Notes: a model not told the origin generated them from the letters alone. A stretch of DNA of 64,000 bases from UBA3941 sp002385665 (GCA_050949255.1 JBMNFJ010000016.1:496001-560000), one strand, 5' to 3'. Numbered from the stretch's first letter, positions 52,440 through 61,256 are shown. Translations and numbers: made by a program.

Positions 52440-52781
52440 TTGAAAATCGGTATTATCGGTGCTGTGGCTGGCTTGTGCAATGGACTGTTTGGATCAGGGG
52501 GAGGGATAATAGTAGTGCCCTCAATGATTTATCTGTTAAAAGTGGAAGAACATGATGCTCATGCTACAGCTATCGCTGTAATTTTGCCCCTATCCCTTGC
52601 AAGTATCCTTATATACTTTACGAACAACTATTTCGATTGGAATATTGTATGGAAAGTATGTGCAGGGAGCGTACTTGGAGCCGGTTTAGGAGCCAGGCTA
52701 TTGCCCAAAATACCTGTGGGCATATTGAGCAGGATATTTGCCGTTTTTATGATAATGGCGGGATTAAGGATGCTTTTTTAG
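52440..52781 (+). CDS. TauE/SafE family exporter, N-terminal half
   Basis: A 113-aa membrane protein with about four helices, matching one half of a normal TauE/SafE (about 250 aa) sulfite or sulfonate exporter: the repeat signature GAVAGLCNGLFGSGGGIIVVPSMIYL is at the N-terminus. The start is uncertain: TTG 52440 has AAAGG seven bases upstream, while CTG 52422 or ATT 52419 behind AAAAGGTGATGG would give a longer N-terminus. Its stop codon is immediately followed by the ATG of the second half, which argues for a two-subunit transporter. Confidence 0.83.
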   Translation: MKIGIIGAVAGLCNGLFGSGGGIIVVPSMIYLLKVEEHDAHATAIAVILPLSLASILIYFTNNYFDWNIVWKVCAGSVLGAGLGARLLPKIPVGILSRIFAVFMIMAGLRMLF

Positions 52782-53147
52782 ATGATATTGTTTCTGATAG
52801 GCTTGGCCTCCGGGATAGTGAGCGGAATGGGAATGGGAGGGGGCACCATCCTAATTCCAGCCTTGATATTCTTGGCTGGAGTACCGCAACATTTGGCACA
52901 AAGTGTAAACCTCAGTGTCTTCTTTCCTGCTTCCATTTGTGCATTATGGATCCATACTAAAAATAAACACGTTAGATACAAGCTAGCCCTGAAGATAATT
53001 GTGGTTGGTGTGGTTGGATCCCTTATTGGGTCAGTTATTGCAGTATCCATGTCTACCCAAATCCTTCGTAAACTGTTTGGAGTGTTTATTCTGGCTATGG
53101 GAGTATACGAGCTGTTCAGAAAAACCAATGATAAAGATAAGAAATAG
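52782..53147 (+). CDS. TauE/SafE family exporter, C-terminal half
   Basis: A 121-aa membrane protein with the second TauE/SafE repeat, FLIGLASGIVSGMGMGGGTILIPALIFLAG, and about four helices, ending in a short basic-acidic tail. It starts directly after the stop of the preceding half, with no spacer, so translation is coupled. The two would form a heterodimer equal to one complete exporter. The substrate (sulfite, sulfonate, other organic anion) is not known. Confidence 0.85.
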   Translation: MILFLIGLASGIVSGMGMGGGTILIPALIFLAGVPQHLAQSVNLSVFFPASICALWIHTKNKHVRYKLALKIIVVGVVGSLIGSVIAVSMSTQILRKLFGVFILAMGVYELFRKTNDKDKK

Positions 53148-53263
53148 AACATATTAAGGGAATCTATCTCACTTGTTCATAGATGGGAGTACTCGTTGTC
53201 TAGTGCTAAAGATAACAGATTTAGATTATTTGTGTGCTTTTATGTAAGAATATAAAAAAATCA

Positions 53264-53292
53264 TTACATTTTACAACAATTTATGTTATAAT
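53264..53292 (+). promoter_or_regulatory. Promoter upstream of the rnf leader
   Basis: TTACAT (53264-53269), a 17-base spacer and TATAAT (53287-53292), with an extended -10 TG at 53284-53285. Confidence 0.7.
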
Positions 53293-53309
53293 ACATTTGT
53301 GTTAAAAAT

Positions 53310-53349
53310 CCGGCGGGGATTCGTTGTGAATCCCTAGTCGGCTTTTTTC
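53310..53349 (+). terminator. Terminator-like hairpin in the rnf leader (possible attenuator or small RNA end)
   Basis: GGGATTC (53316-53322) pairs with GAATCCC (53328-53334), extended by CCG (53310-53312) with CGG (53339-53341), and followed by a CTTTTTT run. It would end a transcript of only about 50 bases from the upstream promoter. Confidence 0.65.
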
Positions 53350-53564
53350 ATGTTGGGGAAGTGTTATTTATTTAACGAAAATCCCACAAAAATAGATATT
53401 TATGGTAAAATATTATTACCATGGTTTTACAGGTACCAATGTCAAGTTTACATTGAGATAATCAACAATCCACAAATACAGCCGGGTTTATTCATAAGAT
53501 GGAGGCATAGACTGGGCTGGTTATAAAATTGACGAAAGGGTTAGGTAAAGGAAGGTGTTTGTTA

Positions 53565-54896
53565 ATGGGGTTTGAATTATTTTCATTTTTTAAGGGGGGA
53601 GTCCATCCTCCTGGCAATAAGCATTTCACTGAGGACAAACCTATTGAGAAAGCAAAAGTGCCCGCTTTAGTTTATATACCCCTTCAGCAGCATATCGGCG
53701 CCCCTTGTGAGCCTACAGTAAAGCCTGGTGATCAAGTTAAGATGGGTCAGGTGATTGGTCAGCAAAAGGGTCATGTTTGCGCCCCAATCCACTCCAGTGT
53801 CTCAGGCAAGGTCAAATCCATTATCCCATTTGCAACGGCACATGGTAGCAAGGTACAGACTATTGTAATTGAAAACGATGGATTGGATACCCCTGCAGAG
53901 TCTATAATAGGACGGAATGTAGATGAGGTTTCAGCTCAAGAGATTTTGGACACCGTTTTAAATGCAGGGATTGTTGGTTTAGGCAATGCTACATTTCCTA
54001 CCCATGTAAAGCTATCCCCGCCTGCGGATAAGGTTATAGAGGCCGTTATCCTTAACGGTGCTGAATGTGAGCCCTATTTAACGGCAGACCATCGTCTAAT
54101 GGTAGAGGAACCGGATGCGGTTGTTGGGGGATTAAGACTCATAATGAGGGTATTAGATGTAGAGACAGGATATATAGGGATCGAAGACAATAAGCCGGAC
54201 GCCATAGCTGCTATAGAAAAAGCAATAGGGGATTATCCTAATATTACCATCAAGACTTTGAAAACTAAGTATCCTCAAGGTTGTGAACGGAATTTAATAG
54301 AAACCATAACAGGTAGGCAGGTACCATCGGGCGGATTGCCAATGGATGTGGGTATCATAGTAAACAATGTTACTACAGCGGCACAGATATATAAGTCAGT
54401 CAGTACCGGAATGCCACTGATAGAAAGAACAGTTACCATTACAGGTAGAGGGATAAACAATCCTAGGAATCTTCTAGTGAGGTTTGGTACCCTTGTTAGT
54501 GATGTAATAGAAGAATGTGGCGGATTATCCTGCGAGCCAGGCAAAATAATAATAGGCGGACCTATGATGGGAGTGGCACAACACACCGTGGATATACCGA
54601 TTACAAAGGGTGTTTCCGGAATTGTTTTTATGCCACGTGATGAGGTTAAGGAAGAGGAGATACTGCCGTGTATCCGATGTGCAAAATGTATCCAGGTCTG
54701 TCCTATCCGCCTGATGCCGTTAAGCATAAGCGCACATTCCCTGAGGGGTGAATATGACACCTGCGAGACTCTTCACGCTTTGGATTGCGTTGAATGTGGT
54801 TCCTGCTCATATATCTGTCCCTCTAAAAGACCACTGCAGGAGTCCATCAAGCTGGCTAAGCAAGTGATCATCGACAGAAGAAGAAATGAGAATTGA
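53565..54896 (+). CDS. rnfC: Rnf electron transport complex subunit C
   Basis: A 443-aa peripheral membrane subunit of the ferredoxin:NAD+ oxidoreductase that couples electron flow to ion translocation. RnfC holds the NADH/FMN-binding region related to NuoF (GLGNATFPTHVKLSP, NGAECEPYLTADHR, GGPMMG) and two 4Fe-4S clusters: CIRCAKCIQVCP and CVECGSCSYICP. ATG 53565 behind GGAAGGTG is preferred over 53529. First gene of rnfCDGEAB; the order matches other Clostridia. A 190-base gap separates it from rnfD. Confidence 0.96.
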   Translation: MGFELFSFFKGGVHPPGNKHFTEDKPIEKAKVPALVYIPLQQHIGAPCEPTVKPGDQVKMGQVIGQQKGHVCAPIHSSVSGKVKSIIPFATAHGSKVQTIVIENDGLDTPAESIIGRNVDEVSAQEILDTVLNAGIVGLGNATFPTHVKLSPPADKVIEAVILNGAECEPYLTADHRLMVEEPDAVVGGLRLIMRVLDVETGYIGIEDNKPDAIAAIEKAIGDYPNITIKTLKTKYPQGCERNLIETITGRQVPSGGLPMDVGIIVNNVTTAAQIYKSVSTGMPLIERTVTITGRGINNPRNLLVRFGTLVSDVIEECGGLSCEPGKIIIGGPMMGVAQHTVDIPITKGVSGIVFMPRDEVKEEEILPCIRCAKCIQVCPIRLMPLSISAHSLRGEYDTCETLHALDCVECGSCSYICPSKRPLQESIKLAKQVIIDRRRNEN

Positions 54897-55086
54897 CAGG
54901 ATACACTGGTTTCTTTATAAGATGAGACATTACAATTTCTTCGTATGTTAATAGATTCAAGAAGCTTCAAAGAGTAAGATATCAAACAGGTTAGAATAGG
55001 TACTAATAATTCAATTCCAAGAATTTAACTGGCTGGTTGTTTTACAGCGGTGCTTTATAATTAGTGAGAGGTTTGGAGGGAAAGGA

Positions 55087-56052
55087 ATGGATAATACATT
55101 AATAGTTTCTGCTTCTCCCCATATTAGATCCAAGGAATCGGTATCGCGTATAATGTTGGACGTAATACTGGCGTTGATTCCGGCGGCGATTGCTGCGGTG
55201 ATCATTTTTGGGTGGAGGGTATTATTAGTCATTGTAGTTTCCGTCTTGGGCGCGGTAATTACTGAGGCTATAATACAAAAGCTGATGAAAAAACCCGTAA
55301 CTATAAAAGATCTAAGCGCAGTAGTGACAGGTATTCTATTGGCATACAATATGCCACCTACTATTCCGCTATGGATAGTTTTGATCGGTTCAATAATAGC
55401 AATTGCTCTTGTTAAGCAGGCTTTTGGTGGGTTGGGTCAGAATTTTATGAATCCTGCCTTGGCAGCCCGGGCTATCTTATTTGCTGCTTGGCCGGTAGAG
55501 ATGACAAATTGGCAAAGACCGTTAATCGACGCTTTTAGTAATGCAACCAGCAGCGCAACCCCCCTACCCATACTAAAGGATGGGGAGACATGGGCAAAGT
55601 TACCGCCTCTATGGGATGTTTTCGTCGGTAAAATTGGAGGAAGCATTGGCGAGATATCGGCTTTGGCTCTATTGTTGGGGGCAGCTTATTTGCTTATCAG
55701 GGGAGTTATAAACTGGCGGATCCCCTTAACCTATATCGGTACCGTTGGATTGTTGACATGGATATTCGGAACAGATGGTTTTTTCACAGGTCGGGGTTTA
55801 TACCATATTTTTTCAGGTGGACTTATTTTAGGTGCATTTTTTATGGCAACTGACTATCCTACATCGCCGGTAACACCTATTGGTCAGATTATTATGGGTA
55901 TAGGTTGTGGTATTATAACATCTGTAATCCGTTTGGTGGGTGGATATCCGGGTGGTGTATCTTATTCTATTCTTATCATGAACGTGGCAACACCTCTTAT
56001 AGAAAGGTATACAAGGCCTCGAATATATGGGGAGGTGAAAAACAATGTCTGA
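55087..56052 (+). CDS. rnfD: Rnf electron transport complex subunit D
   Basis: A 321-aa integral membrane subunit with about nine to ten helices (NqrB family). The covalent FMN attachment motif is visible as SSATPLP, with the flavinylated Thr predicted at residue 158, and GQNFMNPALAARA precedes it. ATG 55087 follows GGAGGGAAAGG. Its last codons overlap the start of rnfG. Confidence 0.95.
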   Translation: MDNTLIVSASPHIRSKESVSRIMLDVILALIPAAIAAVIIFGWRVLLVIVVSVLGAVITEAIIQKLMKKPVTIKDLSAVVTGILLAYNMPPTIPLWIVLIGSIIAIALVKQAFGGLGQNFMNPALAARAILFAAWPVEMTNWQRPLIDAFSNATSSATPLPILKDGETWAKLPPLWDVFVGKIGGSIGEISALALLLGAAYLLIRGVINWRIPLTYIGTVGLLTWIFGTDGFFTGRGLYHIFSGGLILGAFFMATDYPTSPVTPIGQIIMGIGCGIITSVIRLVGGYPGGVSYSILIMNVATPLIERYTRPRIYGEVKNNV

Positions 56053-56872
56053 TATTATGAAAATAGGATTCAGACTCTTTATAATTACGGTAATCGCTGC
56101 AATAGTTATGGGAATTACCAATATCGCTACAGAAGAACCTATAAGACTTCAACGGATTAAGGCCGAGAATAAGGCGAGGCAAGTTGCGCTTCCCCAGGCG
56201 GAGGATTTTAGGCAATTGGATATAGAAGGAGGATCCTGGGGGAACGGGGGAGCCGAAATAGTAGAAATATATACCGGCTTATCGGGTGATAATGTTGTCG
56301 GTTACGTCTTTAGAGTGAAGGCGATGGGTTATGTGGGAGATATAGATATCATCTTGGGTATAAATACAAATGATGAAATTGAGGCTGTTGAAATAGGCGA
56401 ACATAGTGAAACTCCTGGTCTGGGCGCAAAAGTTAAGGATAAGGCCTTCCTGGAACAATTTCATGGAAAAGGTACAGGGGCCCAGCTTGCCGCTGTCAAG
56501 TCTCTAAGTGAAGATGGGAGTGTAGACGCCAGCAGCAGTTCCACTGTAGATGCAGAAAGTAGCGCAACTACCGAAACGGAAAGTAGTGCTACGGTAGATG
56601 CAGAGGGCAGCGCAACTACCGAGTCAGACGACAGTGCAATTACTGATACAGAGGGAAGTGCAACGACCGATACAGAAGGAAGTGCCACACCGGATGCGAG
56701 TGGCAGTGCAACTGTGGATGGCAGCAGCAGCGCTACAGGGGGAGCTACAGGAAGCGTACAGGAGATACAGGCAATATCAGGTGCTACCGTAACCTCGGGT
56801 GCTGTTACCAGGGCGATTAATCTGGCTATTCAGTATTACAACCAAATTATACTAAGTGGGGGTGGGTACTAA
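56045..56872 (+). CDS. rnfG: Rnf electron transport complex subunit G, with repeat insertion
   Basis: A 275-aa subunit with one N-terminal membrane helix and an extracytoplasmic FMN-binding domain. Covalent FMN attaches to Thr in SGAT (residues 245-248). The FMN_bind core is present (VVGYVFRVKAMGYVGDIDIILGI and HSETPGLGAKV). Between FLEQFHGKGTGAQL and the SGAT motif lies an approximately 79-residue Ser/Thr/Ala/Asp/Glu repeat that is not part of normal RnfG (about 190-210 aa). The start has GGGGAGGTG and overlaps rnfD. Confidence 0.94.
   Translation: MSDIMKIGFRLFIITVIAAIVMGITNIATEEPIRLQRIKAENKARQVALPQAEDFRQLDIEGGSWGNGGAEIVEIYTGLSGDNVVGYVFRVKAMGYVGDIDIILGINTNDEIEAVEIGEHSETPGLGAKVKDKAFLEQFHGKGTGAQLAAVKSLSEDGSVDASSSSTVDAESSATTETESSATVDAEGSATTESDDSAITDTEGSATTDTEGSATPDASGSATVDGSSSATGGATGSVQEIQAISGATVTSGAVTRAINLAIQYYNQIILSGGGY
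56519..56755 (+). repeat. Acidic Ser/Thr/Ala repeat inserted in RnfG
   Basis: About eight degenerate units of the type SSATTETE/GSATTDTE, residues 159-237. The codons vary between units, so this is an old repeat rather than a recent expansion. Confidence 0.88.
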
Positions 56873-57465
56873 TGAAGGCATCAAAGGCCATAATTAACGG
56901 AATAATAACCGAAAATCCAACATTTAGATTGGTACTGGGAATGTGCCCTACCTTGGCTGTAACTACAGCAGCCATAAACGGAATAGGCATGGGACTTGCC
57001 ACTGCCTTTGTCCTAATAGCTTCTAACCTAGTAATATCCCTTTTGAAGGACTTCATACCATCCCAGGTAAGAATTCCAGCATATATAGTTGTGGCAGCAA
57101 CTTTTGTTACTGTTACCGGGATGCTTATGGAGGCCTTTGTGCCGGCCTTATACGAGAGTTTGGGGATTTTTATTCCGCTAATCGTTGTTAATTGTATTAT
57201 CCTTGGCAGGGCTGAGGCTTTCGCCTCAAAGAATTCACCTCTAGTGGCTATAGCAGACGGTATAGGGATGGGGCTCGGATTCACCCTTTCCTTGACCCTC
57301 TTAGGGATAATAAGGGAGATTTTAGGTGCGGGAACCCTATTTGGTATGCAGATTATGCCACAGGCCTATAATCCGGCGGTTATTATGATCTTGCCGCCTG
57401 GAGCCTTTGTGACCTTAGGGTTGCTGCTTGGGTTATTAAACAAACTAACAGCTAAAACCAGATAG
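56872..57465 (+). CDS. rnfE: Rnf electron transport complex subunit E
   Basis: A 197-aa integral membrane subunit with six helices (NqrD family). The recognisable stretches are NPTFRLVLGMCPTLAVTTAAINGIGMGLAT and the conserved IVVNCIILGRAEAFASKN, which contains one of the cysteines that bind the membrane iron-sulfur centre with RnfA. The ATG overlaps the rnfG stop by one base, showing coupled translation. Confidence 0.95.
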   Translation: MKASKAIINGIITENPTFRLVLGMCPTLAVTTAAINGIGMGLATAFVLIASNLVISLLKDFIPSQVRIPAYIVVAATFVTVTGMLMEAFVPALYESLGIFIPLIVVNCIILGRAEAFASKNSPLVAIADGIGMGLGFTLSLTLLGIIREILGAGTLFGMQIMPQAYNPAVIMILPPGAFVTLGLLLGLLNKLTAKTR

Positions 57466-57480
57466 GGGGGAGGATTGGAC

Positions 57481-58068
57481 ATGGATTATGCAGGAAAATT
57501 GTTTTTAATATTGTTGAGTACAGTATTGGTAAATAATTTCGTATTGTCCAGATTCTTGGGTATATGTCCATTTCTTGGAGTGTCAAAAAAGGTATCGACG
57601 GCCATGGGCATGGGGGCGGCAGTAATATTTGTAATGACTTTGGCGTCACTATTTACCTATATAATACAATATGCAATATTGGAGCCGCTGAATCTGGAAT
57701 ATCTACAGACCATTGCTTTTATATTGGTTATTGCTGCGCTAGTTCAATTTGTAGAGATGGTTATTCAAAAGATGAGTCCAACCCTGTATCAGGCTCTCGG
57801 CGTTTACCTTCCCCTTATAACCACCAATTGCGCGGTTTTAGGGGTAGCTATAATAAATATCCGCGAGAATTATGATTTGCTTCAAACATTGGTTAATGGA
57901 GCCGGTGCGGCACTGGGCTTTACCTTAGCCTTGGTCCTAATGGCTGGGATAAGGGAAAGATTGGAGCTTTCGGATATACCCGAGCCTTTGAAGGGCTTTC
58001 CCATTACCTTGATAACCGCTGGACTAATGTCAGTGGCATTCTTAGGATTTCAAGGGCTTATAAATTAG
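57481..58068 (+). CDS. rnfA: Rnf electron transport complex subunit A
   Basis: A 195-aa integral membrane subunit with six helices (NqrE family), paralogous to RnfE with inverted topology. LVNNFVLSRFLGICPFLGVSKK at the start and TTNCAVLGVAI in the middle are diagnostic, the cysteines ligating the membrane Fe-S centre. ATG 57481 behind GGGGGGAGG is preferred over TTG 57475. It lies 15 bases after rnfE and 10 before rnfB. Confidence 0.95.
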   Translation: MDYAGKLFLILLSTVLVNNFVLSRFLGICPFLGVSKKVSTAMGMGAAVIFVMTLASLFTYIIQYAILEPLNLEYLQTIAFILVIAALVQFVEMVIQKMSPTLYQALGVYLPLITTNCAVLGVAIINIRENYDLLQTLVNGAGAALGFTLALVLMAGIRERLELSDIPEPLKGFPITLITAGLMSVAFLGFQGLIN

Positions 58069-58078
58069 GGGGGATATT

Positions 58079-58909
58079 ATGCTAATTGATATATTGATGC
58101 CTGTTCTCAGCCTGGGCGGTATGAGCTTGTTATTTGGGGCGGGGCTGGCCTTTGCATCCCAAAAGTTCGCTATTGGAACTGATCCAAAAGAGGAGCAGAT
58201 ACGGCAAGTTTTACCAGGGGTCAATTGCGGTGCATGCGGTTATCCCGGTTGTGACGGATTTGCTGCAGCTGTTGCAGCAGGTCAGGCTCCCATAACCGGT
58301 TGTACGGTAGGTGGATCTAGTGTTGCCCAGGATATAGGATTGATTATGGGTTTGGAGGCAGAAGAAACTCAACGGAAGGTTGCCAAGGTTTTATGCGCCG
58401 GGGATTGCGATAAGGCGACCAATAAATACCATTACGATGGCATAGAGGACTGTGTTGCAGCATCTATGTTGGCGGATGGACCAAAGGAGTGCAGCTTTGG
58501 ATGTTTGGGACTTGGAACATGTGTTAGGGCATGTCCTTTCGATGCCATATATATCGACAAGGGGATTGCCGTTGTGGATGAAGAAAAATGCACCGGCTGT
58601 GAGATATGTGTAGCAGTCTGTCCCAAAAATATAATTGAGATGATCCCCGTTTCCAGTCAGGTTCAGGTGATGTGTAAATCGGAGGACAAGGGCAGGGATG
58701 TAAGAAAATATTGTACGGTAGGATGTATAGCTTGTAAGATCTGTGAAAGGGCATGCGAATATGATGCTATTAAGGTGGAGAATAATGTAGCACGGATTGA
58801 TTATGACAAATGTGTCAACTGCATGGTATGCGCAGAAAAGTGTCCTACAAAATCAATTTACGCCGACTTTGAGAACAGGCGGCCAGAATTTGTAGGGATG
58901 AGTAATTGA
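58079..58909 (+). CDS. rnfB: Rnf electron transport complex subunit B
   Basis: A 276-aa ferredoxin-type subunit that takes electrons from reduced ferredoxin. An N-terminal membrane helix precedes the Fe-S domain with CGACGYPGCDGF plus the downstream GCTVGG cysteine. Further cysteine groups are CLGLGTCVRACPF, CTGCEICVAVCPK, CTVGCIACKICERACEY and CVNCMVCAEKCP, consistent with several 4Fe-4S clusters. The 276 aa length is typical of clostridial RnfB. The stop overlaps the start of the methyltransferase gene. Confidence 0.96.
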   Translation: MLIDILMPVLSLGGMSLLFGAGLAFASQKFAIGTDPKEEQIRQVLPGVNCGACGYPGCDGFAAAVAAGQAPITGCTVGGSSVAQDIGLIMGLEAEETQRKVAKVLCAGDCDKATNKYHYDGIEDCVAASMLADGPKECSFGCLGLGTCVRACPFDAIYIDKGIAVVDEEKCTGCEICVAVCPKNIIEMIPVSSQVQVMCKSEDKGRDVRKYCTVGCIACKICERACEYDAIKVENNVARIDYDKCVNCMVCAEKCPTKSIYADFENRRPEFVGMSN

Positions 58910-60225
58910 TTACCCTTGATAAGTATCCTATTGGGGAATATCACTATGCGAAGAACGAAGCCTCAGGGTCCTTGGATGGACCCTGGGGTACATTCTATTG
59001 GGCAGATGTTTTGGATGGCATGTCAGGCATAGTTGAAAGGTACGAAGGGAAAATACAGTTGATCTATTTGGATCCCCCCTTTATGACGGGTTGTATATAC
59101 AGGTATCGTCAAAAAATAGGGGAAAAGGGTTATCTGGAGCATATCGCATATAGCGATAGATGGGTTGAGGGTAAAAAACATTACTTGGATTTTATGACAG
59201 AGGTATTCGAGCATGTATATAGCCTTCTCAACCCGGAGGGTTCTTTTTTTCTTCATGTTGATTATAGGACATGTGCCTACTTAAGGATCATATTAGATAA
59301 GATTTTTGGAGAAAAGAACTTCCTCAATGAAATAATCTGGCATTATCAAAGTGGGGGTAGAGCCAAAAGACATTTCAGCCGAAAACATGATAACATCCTT
59401 TTCTACCGAAAATCCCCGAAACATTATTTTAATATGGAAGCTTTGGGAAAAGAGCGGGGCACTAAGAAGCGCAACAATATGAAAATGCAGGTAGACGATA
59501 ATGGAAGGGTGTCTTGGACTATTAAATCAGGAGGAAGGATATATAGATATTATGAGGATTCCAAGATATATCCCAGCGATGTTTGGACGGATATATCCCA
59601 CCTACATCAACGGGATCCGGAGCGGATAGGGTATGATACCCAAAAGCCCGAGGCCTTACTTGAAAGAATAATATTATCTTCCTCCAGGCCAGGGGATGTG
59701 GTTGCAGATTTTTTTGCAGGTTCTGGGACTACTCTGTCTGTTGCCACAATGCTAAGTCGAAAATGGATAGGAATGGATTCTAGTCCACATGCTATGAATG
59801 TCTGTAGAAAAAGGTTGTTGGGTTTAGGTGCTAGAAACGATTTTGCTATTTATTACAAGGGAAAGAGCAGGCCTATAGGTAAATCAGAGCTGATTGTGGA
59901 GAAGCAGGTAGACCAATATCCAGATGATGGAGAAAATTCAAAAAGGATACACACCATAAGGATAGTGGATTACAAACCTGCAAGCGATACCAGGATTCAT
60001 GTCCTGGAAAACGTGGATCAGGATATAAAGGGTATGGAATATATAGATTACTGGGCAGTTGGACATATTAAAGGGGATTTATTTTATCCAATTAAATGTG
60101 TGTGGAGAATGGATGGTCAATCTGTAATAAACGATACTATTACATTGAACGGTTCTATGAATCAAGATCTGGTGGTCCACCTGGTGGATATTCTGGGGGA
60201 TCAGCATTTCTACAAGTTTATATAG
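58906..60225 (+). CDS. Beta-class DNA methyltransferase (N6-adenine or N4-cytosine), orphan
   Basis: A 439-aa AdoMet-dependent methyltransferase. Motif IV LIYLDPPF with Asp56 comes first and motif I DFFAGSGTT (268-276) comes near the end, the beta-class order. A region with NEIIWHYQSGGRAKRHFSRKHDNILFY between them is typical of Mod-like/type II enzymes. The C-terminal 160 residues may recognise DNA. TTG 58906 overlaps the rnfB stop (ATTGA arrangement) with AGGGATGAG upstream; no later start would keep motif IV intact apart from the M at about 39. No restriction enzyme gene is nearby. Whether it methylates adenine or cytosine cannot be told from motif IV alone. Confidence 0.87.
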   Translation: MITLDKYPIGEYHYAKNEASGSLDGPWGTFYWADVLDGMSGIVERYEGKIQLIYLDPPFMTGCIYRYRQKIGEKGYLEHIAYSDRWVEGKKHYLDFMTEVFEHVYSLLNPEGSFFLHVDYRTCAYLRIILDKIFGEKNFLNEIIWHYQSGGRAKRHFSRKHDNILFYRKSPKHYFNMEALGKERGTKKRNNMKMQVDDNGRVSWTIKSGGRIYRYYEDSKIYPSDVWTDISHLHQRDPERIGYDTQKPEALLERIILSSSRPGDVVADFFAGSGTTLSVATMLSRKWIGMDSSPHAMNVCRKRLLGLGARNDFAIYYKGKSRPIGKSELIVEKQVDQYPDDGENSKRIHTIRIVDYKPASDTRIHVLENVDQDIKGMEYIDYWAVGHIKGDLFYPIKCVWRMDGQSVINDTITLNGSMNQDLVVHLVDILGDQHFYKFI

Positions 60226-60289
60226 CTCCTTGCATTAGCCTTAATAGGCACTATAGAGCGTTTTAAGTGTGATGGAAGCTAAAACATGG

Positions 60290-60332
60290 GAAGAGGGCTA
60301 TCGGATTAGACGTAGCCCTCTTCTTATTTATG
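60290..60332. terminator. Bidirectional terminator between the methyltransferase and aldo/keto reductase genes
   Basis: GAAGAGGGCTA (60290-60300) and TAGCCCTCTTC (60313-60323) form an 11-bp perfect stem with a 12-base loop, then TTATTTAT. Confidence 0.8.
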
Positions 60333-60338
60333 ACGATA

Positions 60339-61256
60339 TTATGGTAGTTCATTTCCGGCAGCTCTGTATATGGTGTACCATTCCTCCCTGGTAAGGTTAA
60401 CTCCTGATGCTTTACAAATATCCTTGAGCCGATTCGGATTGGTAGTACCTACGATGGGCTGCATTTTGGCAGGATGTCTTAGAAGCCATGCTATTGCAAT
60501 AGCTGTATTGGTTACTCCCTTGATTTGTGCTATTTCATCAATTTTGGCATTTAACTCAGGAAATTTATCGTTGTCCAGGAATACGCCTTCAAAAAATCCA
60601 TATTGAAAGGGAGACCAAGGTTGGATGGTGATATCATTTAGGCGGCAATAATCCAATATGCTACCATCCCTGTTTATTGCTGGGTCAATATTCATGTTGA
60701 CATTTAGACCAGCATCTATCATGCTCGTATGGGTGATGCTTAGCTGTAGCTGGTTAATAATAATCTTGTGATTTAGGTATTTCTTAAGGAGCTCAATCTG
60801 CATAGGATTTTGATTGCTGACACCAAAGTATTTAACCTTGCCACTGTTATACAATGCTGTAAAGGCTTCGGCTACTTCTTCCGGCTCGACCAAGGCATCT
60901 GGGCGATGGAGTAAAAGGACGTCGATATAATCAGTCTGCAAGCGTTTGAGACTGCCATCTACCGCGGACAGAATGTGTTCCTTGGAAAAATCATAAAATC
61001 CCTTTCTAATTCCACATTTGGTCTGGATAAAAAATTGCTCGCGTATTCTCGGATTCATGCCGACGGCCTGGGCGAAGACTTCCTCACACTTACCTCCACC
61101 ATATATATCTGCATGATCGAAAAAATCGATTCCCTCTTCCAACGCGGTGTTGATTAGGTGTGCCGCCTCTTTCAGGGGGAGACTTGAAATTCTCATGCAT
61201 CCCAAAGAAATCTCTGATGCCAGGATTGCACCATTACCGATGTTGATTTTTTTCAT
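60339..61256 (-). CDS. Aldo/keto reductase
   Basis: A 305-aa NADPH-dependent TIM-barrel oxidoreductase. The catalytic tetrad is visible as Asp and Tyr in FFDHADIYGGG, Lys in IQTKCGI and His in LLLHRPD. The C-terminal coenzyme motif is PIVGTTNPNRLKD. The sequence resembles the YdhF branch. The substrate is unknown. Transcribed alone on the minus strand, divergent neighbours absent; the hairpin at 60290 is its likely terminator. ATG 61256 lies at the end of an AAGTGGTG stretch. Confidence 0.9.
   Translation of the reverse strand: MKKINIGNGAILASEISLGCMRISSLPLKEAAHLINTALEEGIDFFDHADIYGGGKCEEVFAQAVGMNPRIREQFFIQTKCGIRKGFYDFSKEHILSAVDGSLKRLQTDYIDVLLLHRPDALVEPEEVAEAFTALYNSGKVKYFGVSNQNPMQIELLKKYLNHKIIINQLQLSITHTSMIDAGLNVNMNIDPAINRDGSILDYCRLNDITIQPWSPFQYGFFEGVFLDNDKFPELNAKIDEIAQIKGVTNTAIAIAWLLRHPAKMQPIVGTTNPNRLKDICKASGVNLTREEWYTIYRAAGNELP

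Larger units (their letters stand above)
53148..53564. other. Leader region of the rnf operon
   Basis: A 417-base region without a gene. It contains a promoter at 53264-53292, a terminator-like hairpin at 53310-53349 starting about 10 bases after the predicted transcription start, and about 215 further bases before rnfC. Near 53400-53420 short T/A-rich inverted repeats (GGTAAAATA-TATTACC) are visible. Confidence 0.6.
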
